Part shown: in pieces, positions 1 to 10,197 of the stretch | Position numbering within the stretch: the stretch's first letter is position 1 | Layout: each line of letters begins with the position of its first letter | DNA from: Mauremys mutica | Lineage: Eukaryota; Chordata; Testudines; Geoemydidae | Assembly (NCBI RefSeq): GCF_020497125.1 | Contig: NC_059084.1 | Location: 38,386,399-38,450,398 of the forward strand | Reading direction: 5' to 3' | DNA length: 64,000 nt | Notes under the pieces: generated by a model | What the model was told of the DNA's origin: nothing | What the model saw: the letters and a program-made list of their open reading frames with translations, nothing else | Database searches by the model: none | Program-made: the position numbers and the translations under genes

Positions 1-557
1 TGTGCAAAGCCATCCACAATGTCCTGCACGTTCCCCAGAGTCACGGTTCTTCTTAGCAGGATGCGATTAATGGCCCTGCAAACTTGCATCAACATGATTC
101 CAATGGTCGACTTTCCCACTCCAAACTGGTTTGCGACCAATCGGTAGCTGTCTGGAGTTGCCAGCTTCCAGATTGCAATAGCCACCCGCTTCTCCACTGG
201 CAGGGCAGCTCTCAATCTCGTATCCTTGCGCCGCAGGGTGGGGGCGAGCTCCTCACACAGTCCCATGAAAGTGGCTTTTCTCATCCGAAAGTTCTGCAGC
301 CACTGCTCGTCATCCCAGACTTGCATGACGATGTGATCCCACCAGTCAGTGCTTGTTTCCCGAGCCCAAAAGTGGCATTCCATGGTGCTGAGCATGTCTG
401 TGAATGCCACAAGCAATTTCGTGTCGTACGCGTCATGCGACTCGCTATCATCGTCAGACTCCTCACTGTCACTTTGGATCTTAAGGAATAGCTCAACTGC
501 CAAACGTGATGTGCTGGCGAGACTCGTCAGCATATTCCTCAGCAGTTTGGGCTCCAT
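1..557 (-). CDS. PIF/Harbinger transposase, N-terminal 185 residues (runs off window)
   Basis: An open frame on the minus strand starts at the ATG at 557-555 and continues without a stop to base 1, so the DDE catalytic part lies outside the window. After an acidic Ser/Asp-rich stretch (about residues 25-40) comes WDDEQWLQNFRMRK at about 80, then a helix-turn-helix region containing VANQFGVGKSTI at about 144-155, as in Harbinger transposases, which act in the nucleus on terminal inverted repeats. An upstream in-frame stretch (VFRFGLRE) precedes the chosen ATG, so the natural start or an upstream exon could lie further out. The absence of stops suggests a fairly young copy. Family is recognised; activity cannot be judged. 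Confidence 0.8.
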   Translation of the reverse strand, partial: MEPKLLRNMLTSLASTSRLAVELFLKIQSDSEESDDDSESHDAYDTKLLVAFTDMLSTMECHFWARETSTDWWDHIVMQVWDDEQWLQNFRMRKATFMGLCEELAPTLRRKDTRLRAALPVEKRVAIAIWKLATPDSYRLVANQFGVGKSTIGIMLMQVCRAINRILLRRTVTLGNVQDIVDGFA

Positions 558-929
558 TTCCCGCAGACCGAAACGGAACACAGAATCGCGCTGCACAGAA
601 ACCGTTGAAAGATGGCACCAAATGTGGACAGAAACACAGGGATTGCTGGGATGTGAAGCGATGCATCACGGGGCCTTGGGACAGGAACCAGAATGCCCCA
701 GCCCCTCTGCCCCCTTCCCACAACCCACGGCGCCAGAATGGGAAGAGGTGCTCTGTGGGATAGCTGCCCATAATGCACCATTACCAACACCGCTGCAAAT
801 GCTGCAAATGTGGCCACACTACAGCGCTGGTAGCTGTCAGTGTGGCCAGACTGCAGCACTTTCCCTACACAGCTGTACAAAGACAGGTTTAACTCCCAGT
901 GCTGTACAGCTGCAAGTGTAGCCATACCC
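1..929 (-). mobile_element. Harbinger DNA transposon, one end
   Basis: The element end lies at 929: read on the minus strand it begins GGGTATGGCTACACTTGCAG, nearly identical to the terminus of the MITE at 8806-9623 (GGGCTTGGCTACACTTGCAG). The next bases, TTA (930-932), fit the 3-bp TTA/TAA target duplication of Harbinger. The subterminal region 770-929 holds the same GTGTGGCCACACT/AGCGCT motifs as the MITE. It carries the transposase frame at 1-557 and is inserted in the LTR at 933-1725. Confidence 0.8.
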
Positions 930-932
930 TTA

Positions 933-1725
933 GATCTGGTTTTTCTGCCACCACCCAAATCATGTAAGAGTTATTTGGGAAACTCTACCTCCCCCCTAAA
1001 ATATCTCCCTCCCAAGTGCTATAACTCTTCCCTGGGTAGCCTTAAGAGACTCCTCCACCAATTTCCTGGTGAACACTGATCCAAACCCTTGGATCTTAAA
1101 ACAAGGAGAAATTTCCCCTCCTTTTCCCCCACCAATTCTTGGTGAGTGCAGATCCAACCCCCTTGGCTCTTAAAACAAGGAAAAATCAATCAGGTTCTTA
1201 AAAAGAAGGCTTTTAATAAAGAAAGAAAGGTAAAAATTATCTCTGTAAAATCAGGATGGAAAATAACTTTACAGGGTAATCGGATTCATAGAGCCCAGAG
1301 GAACCCCCTCTAGCCTTAGGTTCAAAGTTACAGCAAACAGAGGTAAATCCTCTCAGCAAAAAGGAACATTTACAAGTTGAGAAAACAAAAATAAAACTAA
1401 CACGCCTTGCCTGGCTGTTACTTAGAAGTTTGAAATATGAGACTGGTTCAGAAAGATTTGGAGAGCCTGGATTGATGTCTGGTCCCTCTTAGTCCCAAGA
1501 GCAAACAACCCCCAAAACAAAGAGCACAAAAAAACCCCCAACCTTCCCCCCACCAAGATTTGAAAGTATCTTGTCTCCTTATTGGTCCTTTGGGTCAGGT
1601 GTCAGCCAGGTTACCTGAGCTTCTTAACCCTTTACAGGTAAAAGGATTTTAGTGTCTCTGGCCAGGAGGGATTTTATAGTATTGTACACAGGAGGGTTTT
1701 TACCCTTCCCTTTATAGTTATGACA
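933..1725 (-). repeat. LTR of a retroelement (same family as 33793-34608), interrupted
   Basis: Read on the minus strand it starts TGTCATAACTATAAAGGG at 1725 and shares the layout of the solo LTRs at 33793 and 35982: a segment on a dispensed drink of text is absent here, but CACCTGACC, GGACCAAT, ACCTGATTGATTT-like motifs and a terminal GGTGGCAG...ACCAGATCTAA block are shared. An AATAAA-type signal (TTTAATAAAG on the plus strand at about 1213) is near the middle. The distal end is cut by the Harbinger insertion at 930-932, so the partner flank cannot be checked. Confidence 0.6.
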
Positions 1726-2675
1726 GTAAAGCTGTGCACAATAGATAGGGTGGGTTTACTAACAAAATGGGTGTTTGAAATGACTTAATAAGGGTTTTGG
1801 TGGTGCTGGGTGAGTGGAAGCTTCCCTGGCAGCCAAGTGCTTCCGGAAGTTTATTCATAAACCAGTAGGGAAATGGGGGGGGGTGTCCTTATGCAGCCCA
1901 CCCCCTGGGGATTGTCAGGGTTGGCCGGCCGGCCATCCATCCAGGGGTGGGTGGAAGCTGCCCTGGCATCCAGGTGCTCCCAGAATAAGAAAAAAGGCTG
2001 TTTTGTTGCAGACTCCCTGTGAGGGTCTGTCAGGTTTTAGCTAAAAGTCTATGAATGATTTTAATTGTCTTAAAGTAAAGAACCTGGCCCAGAAGGGTCA
2101 AGTTGATGCCTTAAAGCAATATTCTTGTTCCCCGGCCCCTATTTACCCACCCGTCCCTTCTCACAGGCTGCCAGTAACCTTTCAGTCATAGTGCTGCTTC
2201 AGCAAGGGCTGCTGAAGGGGTCTAAATCAGAGTTAGGGGGAGTTAAAAACAATTTAGCACAACAGGGTTTAAAGTCAAAAGCAGAGGTAACAAACTACCT
2301 TAAAAAAACTGGAGCTGAGACTTGGTCCTGGGGGAGTGAAAAACCGGCAGGGTTCGCAGGAGCTTGTAAAAAAGCCCATTCCCCTCCCAGAGGCCGAATG
2401 AGAACCTAGGGGTGAGGGTTCCCAACTGTCTCAACCCAGAGAGCCCAGCTCTTAGCTCAGAGCTAACTATATCCTTTCCTTCTTTTTCTCAGTGTACTTA
2501 ATAGGCTGCTGGTAGCCTGTACTTTAAATGAACCTTACAGGGTTAATTGCTTCCTTTCCACCTCTTCCTCCTCCCCCACCCCTACCCTTTTGGTTTTCTG
2601 AAGTTTTAATGAACCGTACTTTGGATACTTAGTGAAAAGTTTGTTTGGACAGAGCATGACAGAAGTCTGCTGCAT

Positions 2676-2710
2676 TTATTATTAATTATTATTATTATTA
2701 TTATTTTATT
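2676..2710. repeat. (ATT)n microsatellite
   Basis: Imperfect run of ATT trinucleotides, read directly. Confidence 0.9.
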
Positions 2711-3435
2711 TTAAAGGAAAAGGTCCATGGGTGACCATAGGGATACATGTTTTACTGCCTTTTTAAATAATCCCAAGGTAAGGGAGGCACAGGGAAGGGC
2801 AGCTGCTTTGCAGGAATTGTACTGGGTGGCTAAGTTTGTTACAAGCAAAATATACCACCGTAAAGAATTAAATGCACCAGTAAATAATTTAAAGTAAGTA
2901 AATAGCTACAAGTAGCTTTGTAAAAAAAAAAAAAGACTACTACAAAGTTTGGGGGAAGTTTAAAGAAAAATAAATGGTTGGGAGTTGTAAAAATGCTGCT
3001 ACCAGTTGTGGTGTTACAAAAAGGAAATTTGTACTTTACAAATAAAACGCAGTTATGTAAATCTATGTGTAACTCTGTACAGTCTCATTGGCTGGAATCC
3101 TGGTAGTTGAAAAGTAGAGAAGGGGATCAGGTGGCTACTACCACCACCGTGTTTTTGACCCCAGGAGCCTTTATAGCTATTCTGAGGGGGAAATGGGCCC
3201 TTTTCCCACAGAAATGGTCTGTAAAGCACTGCTGCAGGCAGCAAGCAGCCCGATACTCTGATCTATAGTATTTGACCATTAAACACGTTAATCAAAATCA
3301 CTAATAAAATGTCAGGGGTTTCTATTGGAACTTAACTTGACTGTCTCTAGTTATACAAAATGGAAGTGTAATCAGGGTACAGTTATATAAAAAATAATAA
3401 AAGCAGTGCAAGGGGTGTTAAGCAAAAAAAGAATT

Positions 3436-3454
3436 TGTGTGTGTGTGTGTGTGT
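3436..3454. repeat. (GT)n microsatellite
   Basis: Uninterrupted GT dinucleotide run of about nine units. Confidence 0.9.
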
Positions 3455-5040
3455 AATTATGTAAGGTTGTAAGACCTAAACCAACACTCATGGTTTATAA
3501 AATCCTGTTTGTAGGTTTAAAATATTTTTTTAAATACCCCCCCCCAATAATACTAAAATTCCATTTCAATCTCTCATTTAAAGTTGCAACACTGACAGAC
3601 CCTTGTGCTAGACACGGGCAAATGGTGTAATGTGGCTTTGGTATTTAGCATTTAACCCTTTGGGTACTTCCATGTTTTTTATAAAGTATCTTTTAAAATA
3701 AGACCCAAAGAATGTGTTCCTGGCTGGGGCAGCCAATACTGGAAGAATGGGAAGAGATTCTGGATTTTTTTTTTTTGTGGAGTAATAAATAGTAGCTAAA
3801 AACTGCCGAAGAAAAACAAAAAGTTAAAGGACCGTGTACTTCTGAAGAAAAGGCAAGGGTAAAATGTGTAAGGAAGTAACGTTAAAAACACGGGTGGCTC
3901 TGGGTGATCAAACTGTCGCTTGGGTGGGGGTACATGAGAACTAGCCCAGAGGAGGCAGTTACACCTTGTGTAAAAGTTGATGTGGCTAAGATAATGTTCT
4001 ATAGTTGAACTGTGAAGGGGGCATGATTGTCCCAAAATATGTGCAGTGTATATTGTAGAAGGAGTAAAAAAAAAAAATGCAAACAAAACATGCAATGTAA
4101 TTAAAATCCTATTAGGGCTCCAAAAGGAGCCACAATAGGTGGTATTTTCTTTTTTGAATGGCTGCGTGTTTTAAAAGCAAGAGTTAAAAGTCAAAAGTAA
4201 TCAGAACTCTGGGAAAAGTGAATTGTGTCCCTTTTAAAACAAAGTCTCTGAGCTGCTAATAGCTTTGGATCTAAAAGCAAGTCGAAAAGCATCTGTGGGA
4301 ATGCAAATGACCCAACTGATAGGGGAAGGAAAGAACTGCCCATAAATGGCAGCACACACACACAAAAAAGCTGCAAATAATAAATAACCCTGGTCTGTTG
4401 TACCTCAGTTTTTTCTTTGTACACAACCTCATGAATTTCATAAATGAACAGTGGAATAATTCCCCCTTTCCCTTTAAGGATAAAAACCTAGCCTGCCTAG
4501 AAAACAAAACAAAACAAGGAAAGTATAACCGTCATTCTTTAGTTTTCCTGCAGTCAGCAAAAGAATTTGTAAAAATAAAGGAGTATTTTTAAGCAATAAT
4601 CTGTCCCCACCAAGGGGCTGGGAAATGTTTATTTTGTTTTTCAGATACTGTGAGCAAGCTAGCACCAGTGGAAGAACAACCCAGAACACTATGGGTCTAC
4701 TACCGCAACCAAGATTGTGTTGTGTGTTTGTCCTGTCATTATGATATTTTGGTGGATATTGTAAATTCTTCAGGCACGACACCCCTTTTTAGACATGTTG
4801 TGCTGCCCCTTTTGGGAGCAAGGGAAAATGTACCTTAATTAAACCTCTTCCACTCCCTACTCCTCCACCTCCCTCCAAATTGTCTGTGACACACCCATCC
4901 CCATAGTGGTCTACCCCCATCCAGAGACCTGTGGTTCTTAATCCATCTGGTTTACAAATGACTATTACTCTGTCCCCCACTGACTGGTATCTCAATACTA
5001 CATTTGCTAACTGTTTTTAGTTTACCAAAGTAGGTAAAAG

Positions 5041-6309
5041 AACGCAGCTATGGGTAATTTCAAACTCATTTGAATTGAATGGATGGGAATTAAGCAAAAA
5101 CATCGGAAAATGGCGAGCCCTCACAAACTACCTCTGGGAAGGCTGGAACTCATTGCAGGAAGCTGACTCACCGGCTCGAATCCAATGCTTGGGACGTGCC
5201 CTGGAGCTACTGGACGGGGGAAATTATTACAGGGGTCTGAGCTTATCTCAACAGACCATTTATTAGGAAATGTTATTCTAACCCTCAAGAATATTACAAA
5301 ATCCCTTATAAATAAATTAGTAAATAACGTAAAAACTGTTTTGTGGGGAGAAGCATGTGGCCAGGTTCAACAAACGCTCACCAATCATCTTGTATACCTC
5401 TTGAAGGATGCCTGCCGGGGGTTATGGCCATCTGCATTGGAGGGGACCAATGTGGTAAATCAATTAAAGGTGTATGGGCCCTTTAGAGCCACCTAGCAAA
5501 CAATTTTGGGGGACTGTACACTAAGCCAGTGTACCCTTACTGTCAGGGGAGTGGTTTTAAGAAGAATGGACCTCAGCCACCCTTTTACAGCTGGGGTTCG
5601 GGGATGGGTGCCAATAAAAATGGTCCAAGAACCCATATGGAAAGTAGTAATAACAAATAATGACACACAGTTTCTAATGGGATCTGAGGTATACTATCCA
5701 CAAACAGGTCTTGCGTGGGTGGAACAGGGAAATACTTGGAAGCACTGGCCACAGGAACCACCACCCCTGCAGTGTTCAGAACTGGTACCCCCTCAGCATT
5801 GGGTGGAAGAGGGAAATAAAATTTGCTGGGAGGGATCGACTGGGCTTAATGGTCCGGTTCTGGAGGGTGGAGTGGGTGGGATTTGAACCAGGAAACTTTT
5901 CCTTACAGCTGGTAAACTCCACTTACCAGATCCATATACAAGCTATGTGTCAGCTTAATGTAACCGGACACCCAACAATACCTACTAAGTGGACTGTGGT
6001 GGTACCAGAACCCACCTGAATGAACTGGGACCATGTGATACAGCTACTCCAGAAGCTCCACGTTGAGCATCGCCGAACGCTGATTTTGGAAGCCAAAGCC
6101 CTTGGAGGAATGAATGCCTCCCAACTGGCTACTAAACTGCCTGCTAATTGTGCTTGGACTGATGTTGCCTGTGCTCTTCAAAGAGGCCTAATGGACACGC
6201 ATTCACTTCTTGGTTGTATTCCTCGTGTTGTAGAAATGTTATTCCTGTTAATGGTAATATTAATCATACTCATGGGGTATCATACTAGAGCGGCAAACAG
6301 CGGAGGCTA
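5041..6309 (+). pseudogene. Degenerate viral-envelope-like glycoprotein remnant
   Basis: Coding-like sequence runs for about 1.2 kb in one orientation, moving between two frames: 5185-5886 (one in-frame TAG at 5494-5496) and about 5880-6309 (one TGA at 6017-6019). It reads like a glycoprotein ectodomain: sequons NSTY, NVTG and NASQ, a Cys pair in CAWTDVAC near the C-terminus, then a hydrophobic segment (LFLLMVILIILMGY, about 6240-6282) and a short polar tail ending at TAA. This architecture is that of a retroviral transmembrane subunit, but no flanking LTR, pol or primer site was found and I do not recognise the lineage. It is broken and not a host gene as far as can be seen. Confidence 0.5.
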
Positions 6310-7271
6310 ACAGAGGGAGTTTGCCTGGGATCTGTCTGAGAGGAGGTGAGGGCCGCCCGGGGGGGGGGCAAAGGGGGCAATTTGCCCCGGGCCCCGGGCT
6401 CTGCAGGGGCCCCCAAGAGAACAGCTGAGGCTCCCGCCTCCGCCCCTCTCCAGGAGCCTTAGCACATCAAGCGGCGTCCCGGCGGGGCCTCTGAGCCCCG
6501 CCCCGCTCCGAGACGCGTGGTGAGGGAGTGGGGCTGCGAGCTCCGGACTGAGTTCAGCTGCCTCCGCTTGGCATGAAGCTCACAGCCCCGCCCCCTCCCC
6601 ACGCGGCTCTGAGCGGGGCGGGGCTCAGGCCCCACCGGAGACACGCTGCAGTTCTTCAGCGAGGCGCTGAGGCTCTGGGTGAGGAGGGAGCCGGGGGTAA
6701 GAGGCTGGGCCGGGGGGGTTGGCTAAGGGGCAGGGAGTCCTGGGGATAGTCAGGGGCAGAGGTTGGGGGGGGTTGGCTTGTGGGCGTTCCGGGGGGGGGG
6801 TGGCTAGGGGTTGGGGCAGACAGGGAGCAGAGGTGGGGTCCCAGAGTGGTGGTTGGGGGAGTGGGTTCTCTGGGGGATGGTGAGGGGACAAGGACCAGGA
6901 TGGGTTGGGGATTCTGAGGGGGGCAGTTGGGGGCAGGAAGTGGGTGGGGGTTGGATAGGGGGCAGGGCCAGGCTGTTTGGGAGGCGCAGCCTTCCCCCCC
7001 CTAAAGCTCATTTAGCAGTTTGAGGCTTGCAGAAGAGCCAAGCTGTTAGCTTTTCCATTAGGGCTCCCACCCCTTTCACTTCTCAAATGCCAAATTATAG
7101 TCTACATTGAATTCAGTGCCATAGGGAGATTCATGTCAGGGGAGGGGAGCTTCATTTCAAATTAGCCACTGGGGGGAAGGATCACATGAGAAGAGCAATG
7201 TCCTTCCCAACCCTACCAAGGGAGACCCCCCCCCTTCCCCTGCATTCCCTGAGGCTTCAGAGGGGTTAATT

Positions 7272-7491
7272 CAGTGGTTCTCAAACTTTTGTCCTGGTGA
7301 CCCTTTCACATAGCAAACCTCTGATGCGCCCCTCCCCCTTTTATAAATTGAAAACACTTTTTTATATATTTAACACTATTATAAATGCTGGAGGCAAAGC
7401 GGGGTTTGAGGTGGAGGCTGACAGCTCACGAACCCCAGTAATAACCTTGTGACCCCCTGAGGGGTCCTGACCTCCAGTTTGAGAACCCCTG
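7272..7491. mobile_element. hAT (Charlie-type) MITE
   Basis: Termini CAGTGGTTCTCAAACTTT and AGTTTGAGAACCCCTG form the inverted repeat typical of Charlie-type hAT elements. Flanks ggttaatt and gatgaatt match at 6 of 8 positions, consistent with an aged 8-bp target duplication. No transposase is present in the 220 bp. Confidence 0.75.
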
Positions 7492-7687
7492 GATGAATTT
7501 AATTTTAGCACCCTGTGTCCATTCACATGCATGTGCTATTTTGAGCATTTCAGTTTTGACAACATAGGCTCATCCCAGATTCTGGAACAAGCTCAAATGC
7601 TCAGTTTGTGGCGTATGTACATAAGCTATAGTAAAGAAAAACCCACAGTAACCGTCTCCAGTTTGTGAGGGACCACATGGAGCCAGT

Positions 7688-7925
7688 CTCTAGGAAACAG
7701 ATAAATGCATGGAGATTAAGTCCATTAATGGCTATTAGCCAGGATGGGTAAGGAATGGTGTCCCTAGCCTCTGTTTCTCAGAGAGTGGAGATAGATGGCA
7801 GGAGCGAGATTACCTGATAGGTTCACTCCCTCTGGGGCACTTGGCATTGGCCATTGTCAGTAGACAGGATACTGGGCAGGATGGCCTTTGGTTTGACCGA
7901 GTATGGCTGTTCTTATGTTCTAACC
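7688..7925 (+). repeat. LINE 3' tail fragment (CR1-related)
   Basis: The stretch GGATAC TGGG..GGATGG..CTGTTCTTATGTTCT and the preceding GGGGCACTTGGCATTGGCCA parallel the 3' end of the LINE at 39380-39560. It is a 5'-truncated tail without coding capacity. Confidence 0.65.
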
Positions 7926-8423
7926 TAAATGAACCCAAAGTTATGGAGACAGATATGAGTCAAGGAAGCCAGCAGAGTATCAGAAACTTGGAAAAATCTC
8001 TGCCTGGATGGGCTCAGGTGTTTGGTTACAAGCTTAGGTGGTTCAAAAGTTTTGGATTTTTTTTTAAGCAGAATTTTTTTATTGTTTCTTTAAACAATCA
8101 AATACAGCAAGCAGCAAATATTTGGCCACACACTTATGAAACCCCAAACCATATTCAGGTTTTGGCAGACTAATTTCAGCTTTTCAATTAAAAAAAACAC
8201 AACAAATTTTGAAGGAAAGCAGACACTGTCTGTGATTTTTTTCTGCTTTTTAAAAACCCCTAGTTTTCGATCCAGAAAAAGTTTTGATTGAAAATATTTG
8301 TCCAACCCTTTTAATGAGCTTTAGTGCCTTTTAGCACTAGCTGATGCTGAGAACCAGTGATAACTTGTAAAGAAGTTTTCTCAAAACTGGGTTTGTGCCG
8401 AAATGTGGAAGGTTTATTTTTCC

Positions 8424-8572
8424 CAGGGCCGCCCGTGGGTGCGGAGCAAGTGGGGCAATTTGCCATGGGCCCCGCAAGGGCCCCCAGGAGAATATAGTAT
8501 TGCAATTTTTTTATAGAAGGGGCCCCCAAAATTTCTTTGCCCCAGGCCCCCTGAATTCTCTGGGCGGCCCTG
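8424..8572. mobile_element. Short MITE with CAGGGCCGCCC termini
   Basis: CAGGGCCGCCC at 8424 and GGGCGGCCCTG at 8562-8572 bound 149 bp, the same family as 54276-54559 (shared GTGGGGCAATTTGCC core). Its own left flank (atttttcc) does not match the right flank, which instead pairs with the left end at 6348. Confidence 0.65.
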
Positions 8573-8805
8573 GAGGAGGTACGCTAAGTGCTGCATTAGG
8601 GGGGCTGTGTTGGTGAGTATCTGAGTGACTGTTGCAGGGGACAGTTTGTCAGTTTGTTAGTTTGACAGTGGGTTTGATTGTTTGATTGTTTGTTTGAAAA
8701 GTGTGAATTGGGAGTGCTTTGTTCCAGGTGGGCCTTGAATGGGCCTGACTGTTATAAAAAGGCAGTCAGCAGTGAACCAGCTGAGTGGCGAATAGCGGAG
8801 GCTAA

Positions 8806-9623
8806 GGGCTTGGCTACACTTGCAGGTGTGCAGCGCTGGGAGTTACAGTTGTCTTCGTACAGCTGTGTAGGGAAAGCGCTGGAGTGTGGCCACACTGAGC
8901 TACCAGCGCTGCAGTGTGGCCACATTTGCAGCATTTGCAGCGGTGTTGGGAGTGGTGCATTTCGGCAGCTATCCCAGCGTTCAAGTGGCTGCAACGTGCT
9001 TTTCAAAAGAGGGGGGTGGGGTGGAGTGTGACAGGGAGCGTGGGGGAGAGAGAGAGAGAGTGGATTTTTGGAGCTGACACTGTCAGCTCCCTGCCTTGCA
9101 AATTCTGACCACTTCCCCGACCCCTCATTCACTCTTAAATGCAAATAGCCTGCAGACCAGATAAGCAGCTGCTCCCACGGACTCCCTTCCCCTCCTCCCC
9201 CCGCCGTGCTGTTTCTCTCCTCAAGCAAACACTAGCTGTGGACATTCATCCCCCTGCCTGCCTCATTCACAGCAAACAGGAGCTGTGTTTGTTTTTTAGA
9301 TAAGCAGCTCTGGGAGCCCCGAGTTCACACCAAAACAAAGAGAGGCATCATAACAAAACAAAGAGAGTTCTTTAGTTAAAAGCATTATGGGAAAATTCTG
9401 GAGATCAGTTACAGCATAGTAAGATTAATCACTGTTTACACTGGCACTCCAGCGCTGCAGCACCAGCGCTGCAGTCATTATTCCCCAGGCAGAGGTGGAG
9501 TACAGCCAGTGCTGTAACCAGGGAGATGCAGCGCTGTATGTGCCTTGCAAGTGTGGACGGTGAGTGAGTTGCAGCGCTGTAAAGCCACCACCAGCGCTGC
9601 AACTCTCCAGTGTAGCCAAGCCC
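8806..9623. mobile_element. Non-autonomous Harbinger MITE
   Basis: Inverted termini GGGCTTGGCTACACTTG and AGTGTAGCCAAGCCC are flanked by TAA on both sides (8803-8805, 9624-9626). Subterminal GTGTGGCCACACT and CAGCGCTG motifs match the transposase-bearing element at 1-929, so that lineage could have mobilised it. No coding capacity. It interrupts the CR1 5' UTR. Confidence 0.85.
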
Positions 9624-9688
9624 TAACAGAGGGAACTTGCCTGGGAGTTCGCCTGGGGAGAGCCCACTGAGACTTTCATCCTGTGGGC

Positions 9689-10161
9689 TGTCGGAGAAAA
9701 ACTCAGTTCTCGCTTTTTCTTTTGGGTGCAGCAAAATCAAATACTTTATTATTTCTCTAGTAATTACAATAGAGGGAGAGAGTGTCCTAGGACACAGGGT
9801 CGCCCCAGTCCCGGACAGGTCTCTCAACTGGTAAACAATTACAGCAAGCATTTATACCTTTGTTACAAACAATAACTAGCAATAATACAGACGATAATGA
9901 GCAACAACTGCATTTTGTTTATACATAAGCCATCCTGCTATCTTATTTTTCTCACTCCTAGAAGACACCAGTCTGCATATTTGGTTTATCAGTTACAAGG
10001 TCGTAATAACTTTTTACACAGTTCTTTCCCTCTGCCTCACACTATCCTTGCTTCTAGAAGTCTCACGTCATTAGGGTTACAGCTGGGCTAACTCTTGCTA
10101 ACTGACTGACATGCATTAAGATCTCCTTCAAATCTTTATTAATTCTTTCCCTGCTTCCACA
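9689..10161 (-). repeat. 3' LTR of the provirus
   Basis: Same 473-bp sequence as 16951-17423 with five substitutions seen (two near 9785, one each near 9904, 10065 and 10135). Preceded on the minus strand by a polypurine tract. Confidence 0.9.
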
Positions 10162-10174
10162 CTCCCCCCTTTTG
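10162..10174 (-). promoter_or_regulatory. Polypurine tract
   Basis: AAAAGGGGGGAG on the minus strand immediately before the TG of the 3' LTR, the usual plus-strand primer position. Confidence 0.9.
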
Positions 10175-10197
10175 TACTTCTAGTACAACAGATATTT

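Larger units (their letters stand above)
1726..5040. other. Unassigned AT-rich stretch, no gene recognised
   Basis: No coding frame, splice-bounded exon or known repeat boundary is convincing here. There are simple repeats, an (ATT)n tract at 2676-2710 and a (GT)n tract at 3436-3454, and several A/T runs. A short frame at 2125-2409 (+) is not recognised. The segment 4650-4838 (+) is open and Cys-containing and lies directly upstream of the envelope-like region, so the 3' part may belong to the same decayed provirus. Origin otherwise unknown. Confidence 0.4.
6348..8572. mobile_element. hAT-like element with GGGCCGCCC termini, composite interior
   Basis: The left end GAGGGCCGCCC (6348) and right end GGGCGGCCCTG (8572) are inverted repeats, flanked by the identical 8-bp sequence gaggaggt (6340-6347 and 8573-8580), as expected for hAT target duplications. 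Removing the block restores continuous CR1 5' UTR. The interior is not a simple element: it has a GC-rich part to about 7010, a separate hAT MITE (7272-7491), a LINE tail (7688-7925) and a second left-type terminus at 8424. Nested insertion and recombination between related ends is the likely history. Confidence 0.65.

Noticed and set aside
539..958. 139-codon minus-strand frame upstream of the transposase
   Set aside because: Covers the noncoding subterminal region and TIR of the Harbinger element; the transposase frame is a different phase.
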